Positions 54,119-64,000 of a stretch of 64,000 bases of DNA are shown here, in pieces; within the stretch, counting starts at the first letter, position 1; the number at the start of each line of letters is the position of its first letter. Source of the DNA: Sinohyriopsis cumingii (lineage: Eukaryota > Mollusca > Bivalvia > Unionida > Unionidae); assembly GCA_028554795.2 (NCBI GenBank), contig CM068842.1, forward strand, positions 53,953,608 to 54,017,607, read 5' to 3'. The notes beneath the pieces are model-generated. The model did no database searches. It saw only the letters and a program-made list of their open reading frames with translations, and was not told the DNA's origin. A program made the position numbers and the translations under genes.

Positions 54119-55328
54119 CATAGCTGCCAACCTTCCAGGCTCATAATTTGTGAAAATAGGGATAAAAAGTCGTGAATTTGGACATGAATTCGTGAAAAAT
54201 ATCATGACAATAACTCCATCCAATCTGACCACCCCATCCACTCCGACCGTCAATACTACACTATATCAAGTTCGCAAAATAAAAATAAAACACTACATAT
54301 ATGCAGAAATAGTTATTTATCAAGACATGATACTGTGGCAGACTTGAACTTCCTCAACTGCTTGACCGTAAATTTGTTTTCTAAACAGTTCCGACTTCTT
54401 GCCTGCTGGTTGATCTTGGGGACTAAAATTGCCGACAAATTTTCTGCAGCTAAGGAGGCCCTAAAGTCTGTCTTATTTTTCCTCACTAAAGAAAATACTC
54501 TTTCGCTGTCACTTTTGCTGTGAGGAATGCACAGGATCTGCAGCATTTTTGGTTCTTCCATAGGAAAATTTGGAAGCGATTTTCGATTCCGGGAACATTT
54601 GTCAGAACAAATGTTTAGCATGGTCTCCAGCTGATAAAGGTAGATTGTGTTTGACAAGAAACCTTACAAATAATGATTCTGCGTTGGTAGCCTGCAGATC
54701 TTCCGCCAATGGTTTAAAATATTCCAGAGTTAAATCTGTGAATTCTTAATTTTCCCAACTTCTACGTGTTTTTTGCAACCAACATTCTTCCTCACATCGT
54801 CTCTGCAATGACACACTGAGTGCAAAAAGCATGAATGAATACCAATGTTTAATGGCAGAATGCACAACCAATTTTTGATATATTCCAAATTAAACTTCAC
54901 TTTTTGAGTAATACATTTCTTTTTCCTTGATGGTGAAGACATTTTCAACATCTTACATGCGATGCTGAACGGTAACTCAATGTTTTGATGCATGCATGGA
55001 GCAAATTTCCGGTTAGGCCCCAGTTTCTCTCAAAAGCATTCGTAAAACTACTCTTATACATATCGATTAAAATAGGCTAAAATGCTTGCTACCAGGCCAA
55101 CTGTACTAATTGGCTGTAGATCTACTAATATCGTGACCAGCAGTACCGGACCGTTTCGGCAACTGCGAATTTCACGACTAGCGCTTAATGGGAAATCGGT
55201 TATTTTATTAAAGATCTGAAATAATTGAGGATTGGAAAATTCAAGAATTTTTGGCTTACGACGTGAATCCGTGAATCGCTGAAAAAGTCGTAAAATTCAC
55301 ACCAAATTCGTGAGGGTTGGCAGCTATG
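54119..55328 (-). mobile_element. hAT-like deletion derivative, copy 1 (1,210 bp)
   Basis: The termini are CATAGCTGCCAACC and GGTTGGCAGCTATG, with the 6-bp repeat GATTGG at both sides (54113-54118, 55329-55334). On the minus strand a 114-codon frame (54313-54657) carries the hAT C-terminal dimerisation region: IPHSKSDSERVFSLVRKNKTDFRASLAAENLSAIL (split here as IPHSKSDSERVFSLV and KTDFRASLAAENLSAIL). The catalytic part is missing, so it depends on an active relative. Confidence 0.8.
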
Positions 55329-55399
55329 GATTGGAGATAATTTTTTATGTATTTGTCACTCTTGCTTCTTTTTTATAAGCAATTTATTACATAATGGAA

Positions 55400-58100
55400 A
55401 TATTAATGCATTTATTACATAACGGAAATTGACCAGAAAAGATAAAAATTAAAAATGTGTCCATACACCATGGATACCACTAACCCCTCCACCAATATGA
55501 TGCAATAAAAGGGTAAATGTCAAAGTGAAATATGGGCCAAAACTCTAATATTCTGTGAGAAAAAAGTAACAAAGTGGTCAATGTGGGCTTGATATCATTA
55601 CCTAGCTTACATAACATGAAAACTGGCCATTTCATTAAGCAGGCTTAAGTAATAGTGTAAGAACATAACCCTATGTAAATTATCTCCAAAACTTCATACC
55701 AGGTCAATTTTACAAATAGTCTGAGAAAACTTATTTCCCAAGATGATGGTATAATTAATACATATATTACCTCACACATAACTGAATTTCACCCAAGAAC
55801 CATATCATATAAACCTATTTACCAAGTATTTTTTATAGCTGAAATAGATAGACAAGCATAGACCCTTGATCTAGAGAGGTAAAAAGCTCAACCAATCAGA
55901 TTCAAGATCATCTCCATATTACATGCAGATCACACTTACTATACAACCTACATAAGACAATGGTTATGTAAGCTTATTGACCAAGTTGCAGCAAACTCCA
56001 AATGAAATTAGGACCAAAGAGTAATAACAAGCTCAGCCAATCAGATACAAGATTACTTATAAATAGGCATGGAATTTGCACATAATCAAACTCATCCAAC
56101 ATCTTAATAATATCAGACTATTTATCAATTCTGATTAAAGTCAGATAAAAAATGTACACAACCTCAGCCCAACTCCAATGCATGATTCTGCCATTAACAT
56201 GCGTATATCTTGCTCACAATCACATTCAACAGAAATCTTGGTGATAAAGGACTATTTACAAAGGCTTATACAAAATCCTATAAAAAGTAGTTTCTTGAGT
56301 GATAAAATTCAGCAAATATGATACAAGACAACCGCAATGCTTGAAACCAGTGTTGATGGGCGGTTGGTCCATGACCTGTCAACTTCTGAGGGAGCCAGGT
56401 CTGACATGCATATGAACAGGTCTGAGTTACTGAGCTGTTGTGAGGAACATCAAATTCAATACAAAAGCATAGTTATATATACGAGATTCAACAAATGAAT
56501 AAAGTAGTTATTTGGAAACAATGCAGATTCCATTCTTTACTGATCTGAATAAAATGCCCAGTAGTCTTAAATGGTCTTTGTTTTCACTGTCACAGGACTC
56601 TAGATAAATACAACTTAAGTTGAAACATCCTTTGAGTTTGTTGTACCATGGTATTTGGTGCTTGACCTATCAGATAAAATTGAATGAGACTAGACTTTAA
56701 GTCCTGGGACTATGATACCGATGTTGAAGAGTACTCAGATTAGAGATAAAATAGCACTGGCTCACAAACTGTTCTGAACATGTTGTTTAATCTATCATGC
56801 ACACAAAAAAAGTGTCACAAAGATTTGAGTAACATTGCTTGTACATACTTTTACATATACTGTTACTGACATTTTACAGTTTAAGAAACAATTGTGAGAC
56901 TGCAGACGAACTGTTTTAATTTCCATTTTTTTTAAAGTGGAAGGTCTGATGGATATATGAGAAGTTTATTTCTTGGGTCCAACTGGGGAAACTGCAGGTC
57001 CTAGGCCTCAGACTTGCTGACCTCATAAAGATACCACTCATAATAAGACGCATCAACATCATATTTACCTTAAAGTTAACTAAATTCAAATCAGGAACAC
57101 CATCTCTTGAGTGGCAATTTGTCAATCAGATGCAAAATCACTTCCTTAATATGAGCACATCTTAATATAATAAACTCTTTGGATATCTTAATGATATCAG
57201 CCAATTAACAAAGTATGATAAAATTCTGATCAGAAATAGTCTTTAAAGTGTTGACAAGCCCAAAAAGTACAAGATCATCCCCTTAATATGCATGCATCTT
57301 GCTCATAAGTGTACACAAGTCAAGATCCTGATGGTTTAAGTTCATTTAACAGGTTTACTCATAACAGGAACAGAAAAGAAGTCACCTCTGTCTGCATATG
57401 TTCAAGTCTGGGCCTCAGTCCATGTGGGTATGTGAAAAAGCTTCTCAGTAGCTTCCTGTGGGTTGGTGGTTCTTCCCGGGGTTTTCTCTGGTTCTTCCTC
57501 CAGCAGTTATACTGGCATCCATGTATGACTAGCACATGCTGCAAAATGGCATTAAACCCCATAAAAACAACATCAGAAAATAGGGTCAACAAGCAAAGCC
57601 AATCAGATGTACGATCACCTCATTAATATGACCATTCATTACTGAATTCCATTAGGAACTTGATGTTAAAGGCCCATATTTTATGTGTAACCAAAATCAG
57701 ACCAGAAATATGGTGTCCAGAATGGAAACTCAGAAAAGCAGATGTGAGATTGATCTAAATCAGATCGGAAAAATGGATTCAAATGTGGTAACAAATTAGT
57801 CATCAGATGCAAGATCATCTCATTAGTACGCACGTATATAGCATATTTGCAAACTCATGCATGATCTTGATCATATAGGCCTATATTCCAAATTTCATCA
57901 AAATTATACCAGAAATATGCCTTCTAGAGTGTTAACAATCTCACCCAATCAGATGCAAGATATCTCATTAGTATTAATGGATGTCACGTGTCAGTAAACC
58001 TTTGATGATAAAAATCTCTGTTCCCAGTTGTATCAAAATATGATCAGAAAAATAACCTACAGAGTGACTATAAGTGAATGCTGATGGATGGATGATAAAT
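55400..58100. repeat. Old dispersed tandem units around AATCAGATGCAAGATCATCTC
   Basis: Variants of CCAATCAGATGCAAGATCAT followed by CTCATTAATATGCATGCAT occur near 55893, 56036, 57122, 57265, 57598, 57815 and 57945. Spacing is uneven (about 150-300 bp), suggesting a decayed array. Confidence 0.45.
57380..57572 (+). mobile_element. SINE family 1 copy, 5'-truncated
   Basis: It starts within the tRNA head (GTCACCTCTGTCTGCATATG) and ends ATTAAACCCCATAAAAACAAC. Confidence 0.7.
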
Positions 58101-58129
58101 AGTTGATGAATGTAGAATTTAAAACCATG

Positions 58130-59170
58130 TGAGCTCAAACTGAATTCGACTCAGGTCTTCATAATATAAACCCTCATATTAAAATCAGTAAAGTCCTTCC
58201 AAAGTTACTCAGCACATTGGTTCTCTATGTCAAACGGGCTGTAACTCCATGATATTTTGCTGTAAAATGGTGGCAATCAAATAGTTTAAATTGATCTGCT
58301 TGATGTAAAGCCGAGATCAACTTTGATTTCAATCCAGGAAGTCATCCAAAACGTATAGAGCACAAACACAATTGAAGGGCAAAGTTCTAAATCCAACGGG
58401 GGCCAGATTTCATAAATTCTGTCCAAAAAACCCCAAGTAAAAGTCAAATCTGAAATAGGTAATTTTTATGTAGACACTGTACCAAATATTTGATTTTAAT
58501 TGATGAAGGCCTTCAAAAGTTACTGATTGGAAATGAATTTGAAAGTCAAAGTTCTAAGTCAAACAGGAACCCAAACTCTGTATGATTTTATCAGAAAATG
58601 GTGAGAATTAAACCTGCCCTAGGTCTTTATAATCTAAAGTCTCAAAACAAATTTTTAATTTAATCCATTAGGTCCTTCAAGACTTAAAGAGCAGAAAGAA
58701 AACTGAAATGCAAAGTTCCAAGTTAAACTGGGACCACAACTGTAATATTTCCCAGAAAAAGGTGTGTGTGTGATTTGGATTTTTTATGTAGCTTTAATAA
58801 TTTTTCAGTCATATCGCTACAATGTCTGCAGTGTGGCAGTTTATAGTGATGTCTAGCACTAGGGCATCATGCCGCAGACATTTTGCATGATGCCCCACCC
58901 AGTCACATTATCCTAACACTAACCTCTTAATGCTGAGCACCTAGCGAGGCAGCTGTTAGTACCATTTCTGTAAGTCTTTGGTATGACTCAGCCGGGGATT
59001 GAACCCACGACCTCCCGCATCCAAGGCGGACGCTTTAACCACTAGGCCTCCGGAGCAGTACCAGCCAGAAAAAGGTAAAACCTAAAGTTGACCTAGGCTT
59101 TCTTAATGGAAAGCTCCATACCAAATTTTATTTCAATGCATTTAGTCCTTCAAAAGTTACTGCGTGGAAA
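58130..59170. repeat. Worn tandem units, about 130 bp, split by a SINE
   Basis: Segments share CAAAGTTCTAA(G/A)T, AACTGGGACC and TTAGTCCTTCAAAAGTTACT phrases (58190, 58370, 58500, 58670 and 59140). Confidence 0.4.
58764..59064 (-). mobile_element. tRNA-derived SINE, family 2, with TSD
   Basis: On the minus strand the head GGCCTAGTGGTTAAAGCGTCC and GTCGTGGGTTCAATCCCC has box A and B; the anticodon loop CTTGGAT suggests tRNA-Pro(TGG). The body has GTGCTCAGCATTAAGAGG. The 12-bp repeat CCAGAAAAAGGT flanks it (58752-58763 and 59065-59076). Confidence 0.8.
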
Positions 59171-59448
59171 TGAAATTTGTGACAGGATGGGACATGATGT
59201 AATATGACATAATGAGACTGCCTCCTCCATAGATATGGCTGGGGCATGCAATGTATCATTCTTCTGACCACCTTTAAAGGGTGGAGAATGGGAGAATTTT
59301 TATAAAAAAATCCAATTATTATAGAATATGTCAAGAGATTGAAGGGAAAGCAAACATACTTATTGCAGTACTGGTGGGACAAAACTGGACAAAACTCACT
59401 TTTCATGAAAAACAACAGTTCTTTAAGATAAATTGTTCTGAGCCTTAC

Positions 59449-59624
59449 CCTTTCAAACATCCTATAGTAAGCTGCACGAATGTAAATCCTCCCATCTTTT
59501 TCCATTTCTTGAAACCTTTTTGTACCTCGACTGGATAGGGAGGTTTTTACCTCATGCAAGACCTCCTCTTCATGGTTCCACTTCATCAGGTGTAACTTCA
59601 TTGCATCATCCAGTGCAACATATC
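59449..59624 (-). CDS. LRR protein gene, most upstream exon seen
   Basis: The 176-bp exon is bounded by TTCTTTTGTAG and GTAAGGCT on the minus strand and starts with two bases of a split codon. It encodes YVALDDAMKLHLMKWNHEEE and GRIYIRAAYYRMFER, which joins in phase with 53884. No domain was recognised; the gene must start further upstream, beyond the exons I can identify. Confidence 0.6.
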
Positions 59625-61838
59625 CTACAAAAGAAAGAAAAAAGTATTTTCATATAACAGATCACTGTCATGAGCATAAGGTTTTGCATGGTCATATAAT
59701 GATTTAATTTTTATGTATATTATAAAATGATATGTGGGTATACACAGTCAATGCAAATAAGCAAGTGGTAAAATGTCATTTTGCTTGTTTGTGGTTTTGT
59801 TGATTTTATGCCATTTTCAGCACATGGTTGGCTATACATGGTGACCAGAAAATTGGATGGAGGAAGAAGGAAACACTGATCCAAAGGAAGCTACCAGCAA
59901 TCTTTCTCACATGCCCACATTGGCTGAGCAGTCTCAAACTGACACAGACAATTTTAAGCACCTTAGACCAATCTACAACCAGGGGCCTCCATTGCAAGTA
60001 TGAGAAGTTTACTGAAATTGCATAAAGAAATTACACAATGCTGAAATAATACAGTTTAAAGTAGATATAATTTTGATGAAGAATGTTACAAGACTTGTTT
60101 GTATAACTAAAGATATTGCAAAACAGATTTTTTTAGTGATTCTTGAATGTGTCATATTTGTCATCAAGCAAAATCAATCCATCACCAATTTTAAATGGTC
60201 CAGACCAGTTAGGCTGGTTTGTAAGTGGCCTCACATATCTAAACCACTATACTCCTCTTCCCTTCTTACATTGAGAAACATCCTTGAATGTCACCTTGAT
60301 TCACCTCACAACAAGACTGGACCCGAATTACAACCTGACCATCAGGCACTGGACTCCAGAAGAGCCCCAAATGTAATTTGATTGGATAAAATTAACTATT
60401 GTGGTTGGGAATTGAATATGGTCTGTGGTACCAAAATTTGTAACCTAGATAGTTTTATTCCTGCTCCCATTAAGGTATGAGTCTGAATTTTTTAAAGAAC
60501 TGGATAGAGATGAATAACTCTAAGCAATGGAGTCAAATGCAGACAACTAAGAATGATAGTTTATGATTTATTTTGCATGTATCAAACTGCAGATACAAAA
60601 TATCTGAATTTTATTTTATGTCTTAAATTGTAACATTATAAATGAGAACCATCTAAAGCACAAACATCCTTTAAAAAAAATGAAAAACATGTCATAATGT
60701 TGCACTTTATGAAAAATACTGCAAACCCAATTTCGTAATCTTTTGAAACTTGAAGTGTATATGTAAAAACCATCCAACAAATAATTCAAACTGAATCCAA
60801 AGGAAGAAAATAAAAACCAAACTCCACTCCCCCATTTTTAGTCAAGGCATTGAAAGGAAATTAATCTATACCCTAGGGCAAGGACTGTTCCCACAAAGAC
60901 AAGCCTACTGCTCCCAAGACGACAAGCCTTCAGCAATCAAGCTATTACCCAAACTGTCTGCTGGTTCAGCTTTATAGACTTGACCAATCGCAGCATGAGC
61001 CAGTTGGAAAGCAGCCTATAAAACATGTGGCAGTTGTGAATCAAACAGAAGTAAGGCTTCCAATATGAAAGACGAAAAAAAATCAACAGCATTCAATAAA
61101 TGGTTTAAAAATTTAGACTTTATAAATGAAGGTATAAAAATGAATGCATCTGAAGTAATGTGAAGGAAAACTAATCTTTTTGTTTCAGGATAATGGGGTT
61201 CCACTAATTTTACTTTTTTGTAGTCCTGGACTTCCTTGGTCAGTAACTGGAAATTACATACTTCAAACCCTGAGGTCCCATTAATAGTAAACTTAAATAA
61301 ATAAATGTATTATAAATGTAATTTTCAGTGATGTATATACCACTACAATAAATTTGCAATATATGTCATAATATTAGCTTAACACTCTCAAATGACCACT
61401 TGTTACACTGACATGTTGGTCATTGCACATTTGGGTGCCCCTATTTATTCTATGCATTTGTTTAACCATTCACTTTTTCCAACTGTTTAAATTCTTTGTT
61501 GCTAAATAGCACAACACAAAGGATGTGAGAAAGCTGATCTACTCATCAAAAACCCTCTAAACAAACAACTGCTCCAAGATCTGTACTACAGTCATTATGC
61601 CAGTCAGTCACAAATGTTTTTTAAACAATAGTGAGTTGTGGTGTGCATCATCAGTTGACAGCCACACTGCTACTTTGTGATCAAAGGTTCAGTACAAATA
61701 CAATTTCAGCATGATGCTGGCAGTGATCAAATGATTATTAGTGGAGTAGACAGACTGGTAGTGATCAAAAAGGATCGTTAATCATATTCATGTCCCCTGA
61801 ACACCAAGTCTGATGGATATTTCTTAGTGTTTGTGTAT
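59625..61838. other. Probable LRR gene intron or upstream DNA, no further exon recognised
   Basis: Contains one SINE. Short frames (60073-60381, 61016-61204) lack domains. Confidence 0.4.
59790..59997 (-). mobile_element. SINE family 1 copy, strongly diverged
   Basis: GGTTTTGTTGATTTTATGCC, GGCTATACATGGTGACCAG, CTTTCTCACATGCCCACATT and GACCAATCTACAACCAGGGG follow the family order. Confidence 0.6.
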
Positions 61839-61844
61839 CGATTC

Positions 61845-63102
61845 CATAGCTGCCAACCTTCCAGGCTTGCAATTAGTGAAAATAGGGATCAAAAGTAGTG
61901 AATTTGGACATGAATTAGTGAAAAGTACCATGACAATAACTCCATCCACTCTGACCGTCAATACTACACTATATCAAGATCGCAATATAAAACTAAAACA
62001 CTGCATATATGCAGAAATATATCTGCATTTCTATTTATTATGGTATTCATAAACTTCACTTGTTCTTATGGTTATTTATCAAGACACGATACTGTGGCAG
62101 ACTTGAACTTCCTCAACAGCTTGATCGTAAATTTGTTTTCTAAACAGTTCAGACTTCTTGACTGCTGGTTGATCTTGGCGACTAAAATTGCTGACAAATT
62201 TTCTGCATCTAAGGAGGCCCTAAAATCTGTCTTATTTTTCCTCACTAGAGAAAATGCTTTTTTACTGTCACTGTTGCTATAAGGAATGTACAGGAACTGC
62301 AGCACTTTTGGTTCTTCCACAGGAAAAGTTGGAAGTGATTTTCGAGTCCGGGAACATTTGTCGGAACAAATGTTTAGCATGGTCTCCAGCTGATAAAGGT
62401 AGATTGTGTTCAACAAGAAAACTCACAAATAATGCTTCAGCATTGGTAGTTTGCAGGTCTTCTGCCAACGGCCTAAAATATTCCTGAGCTGAAATCTGTG
62501 AATTCTTAATTTTCCCAACTTCTACATGTTTTTTTGCAACCTATGTGCTTCCTCATCGTCTCTGCCACTACTAAAATTTGTGGCACACTGTGTGAAAAAA
62601 GCATGATGTATATCAATGTTTCATGGCAGAATGCACGGCGAATTTTGATATATTCCAAATTAAACTTCACTTTTTGAGCAATGTATTTCTTTTTCTTGAT
62701 GGTGAAGACATTTTCAAGATCTTACATGCGATGCCAAATGGTAACTCAAATTAGTGTTGGTGACGCATGTGCAGGACAAAATTCCAGTTAGGCCCCAGTT
62801 TCTCTCAAAAGCACTTGTAAAACTACTCTTATACATATAGATTAAAATAGGCTAAAATGCTTGCTACCGGGCCAACTGTACTAATTGGCTGTAGTTCTAC
62901 TAATATCATGACCAGCAGTACCGGACCATTTCGCCAACTGCCAATATCACGACTAGTGCTTAATGGGAAATCGGTTATTTTATTAAAGATTTAAATTAAT
63001 TGAGAATTGGAGAATTCTTAAATTCTGGCTGGCGGCGTGAATCAGTCAATCGCTGAAAAAGTTGTGAAATTCATGCCAAATTCATGAAGGTTGGCAGCTG
63101 TG
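61845..63102 (-). mobile_element. hAT-like deletion derivative, copy 2 (1,258 bp)
   Basis: Same termini as copy 1 (CATAGCTGCC ... GGCAGCTGTG), flanked by CGATTC (61839-61844) and CGACTC (63103-63108). The minus-strand frame 62072-62416 encodes the same dimerisation region with changes (NSDSKKAFSLVRKNKTDFRA). It ends only about 40 bp from the element C fragment. Confidence 0.8.
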
Positions 63103-63139
63103 CGACTCCATTAAATACAACTAAAAGATTACAATTATC

Positions 63140-63650
63140 TATAATCTATGTATGTACTTGTGTATACCACCGAGTCAAATAAATCACGTCTGTGTGTTTA
63201 TGTCTGCCTCATGAAAATATCCATGCTGGATTTGATTGATTATCCAGCATCACATCATCATAAACTACAAGATTATTAATAAATCCATCGAGGTCATCTA
63301 TTATTAATAAATCTATTGAGGTCATCTACAGATGGGGCTTCATCAATATCAGTGATAAATTCAATCAAGTCTTCATCCTCCTCCTCTGATTTTGCTTCAT
63401 AATCGTCCTTCTCCTTCGATTTTGCTTTGTTAAGATCCTTAAGCACATCATAGCATTGCTGATCACCTATGGATGGCACCACCAAATATAAATTTTCCTG
63501 ACTGAGCCATCTCATTATCAGATTAAGCAACAACTGCATCTTACCAGACCCAAATGGACCTGTGATAATTGCTCTGATAGAATTTGGTAGCACTGGATGA
63601 TGCTTGACTGGCTCTTGCTTTTGTGTCGCTGAGAAATCAATGACATCCAT
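63140..63650 (-). pseudogene. Element C packaging ATPase, broken
   Basis: ATG at 63650 starts MDVIDFSATQKQEPVKHH, matching the element B ATPase (22163-22828). The Walker A place reads GPFGSGKM, with the Ser/Thr after Lys changed to Met. An acidic insertion (KAKSKEKDDYEAKSEEEDED) follows. A duplicated segment around FINN (63260-63315) disrupts the frame before Walker B (VVYDDV near 63275-63250), and a TGA follows at about 63200. The sequence stops resembling the ATPase near 63140. Confidence 0.75.
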
Positions 63651-63663
63651 GTTGTACAAATAT

Positions 63664-63930
63664 AATAAATTATGCGAATTCATATTGTGTTTGATGCAGA
63701 GCCCCCTCCCCACAAGTGGAGTAACAATAATAACAACGAGGAATAAAAAGCATGCACTTACAGGCAAGTGTATAAAATGTGATAATTTTTTTTATTTCTA
63801 ATAAAACAGGTGGAGATAACACTGCTTCACTGGGAAAATTACCAGGGGCTCCATGGGCTAAATACCCTGGAGAAAAACATCTTCCTGGATATAATTACTG
63901 TGGTCCTGGAACCCGACTTGATATCTGACT
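63664..63930 (+). pseudogene. Element C PLA2-like fragment, broken
   Basis: Divergent from the ATPase as in element B. The frames contain NKKHALTGKCIKCD (the CxxC region), then after a poly-T stretch and frame change APWAKYPGEKHLPGYN and YCGPGTRLD (calcium loop), ending in two stops near 63907-63920. The HD catalytic part is not seen before the window becomes unrelated or ends. Confidence 0.7.
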
Positions 63931-64000
63931 TGACGAATGAGAATAACCAAGACCTTAGGAGTGTCCAAAAAATGTGATCAGGTATGAAATGTTCATGATG

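Larger units (their letters stand above)
53885..59448. other. Intron of the LRR gene (5.6 kb)
   Basis: It holds a hAT-like element, a SINE family 1 fragment, a SINE family 2 copy and worn tandem units. No exon recognised. Confidence 0.55.

Noticed and set aside
54149-54523. Plus-strand frames in the hAT-like element
   Set aside because: Antisense to the transposase fragment and repeated as shadows in copy 2.
56916-57125. 69-codon minus-strand frame with MTNCHSRDGVPDLN
   Set aside because: Lies in worn intronic repeats without clear splice sites in phase with the LRR exons.

Overview
The window looks like AT-rich genomic DNA of a marine invertebrate, most likely a mollusc. This is an inference from three things: an intron-containing leucine-rich-repeat gene, a single-coding-exon nuclear receptor, and many tRNA-derived SINEs, MITE-like foldbacks and minisatellites. 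Remains of large virus-like DNA elements of the Polinton/Maverick/adintovirus type are embedded in this host DNA.

Layout. 1-4351 is the end of one such element (element A) in reverse orientation: partial fiber-like gene, pX-like/protease gene, major capsid, core protein, scaffold-like protein, then a terminal foldback block. 4352-7638 is a spacer with a decayed Ty3/gypsy retroelement. 7644-23387 is a complete second element (element B, 15,744 bp). It has terminal inverted repeats of 519 and 540 bp and a perfect 5-bp target duplication TCCCT at 7639-7643 and 23388-23392. 23393-63140 is host DNA with the nuclear receptor (coding 29275-30792), four 3' exons of the LRR gene (minus strand, 45888-59624), eleven SINE copies of one family, one SINE of another, two 1.2-kb hAT-like deletion derivatives, a MITE and several tandem arrays. 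63140-64000 is a fragment of a third element (element C) carrying a broken packaging ATPase and a PLA2-like fragment.

Element B has two blocks. The left plus-strand block is morphogenetic: scaffold-like protein, basic core protein, double-jelly-roll major capsid, pX-like/adenain-type protease, trimeric-fiber-like protein, two-helix membrane protein, penton-like capsid protein and a small ORF. The right block is for replication, integration and packaging: a family B DNA polymerase that in the same reading frame continues into an SF1 helicase and an HNH nuclease, a retroviral-type integrase, a PLA2-like protein and an FtsK/A32-type packaging ATPase. A small Cys-rich zinc-binding-type protein is encoded inside each terminal repeat, and a third related copy sits in the middle. 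Together these are the parts expected of a virus that replicates with its own polymerase, packages linear dsDNA into a jelly-roll capsid and integrates.

Most element genes carry stops or frameshifts, so these are endogenous decaying copies. The ATPase, fiber, terminal zinc proteins and small ORF of B, and the scaffold and core genes of A, remain open. Some frameshifts lie in homopolymers and could be assembly errors; the in-frame stops are not explained that way.
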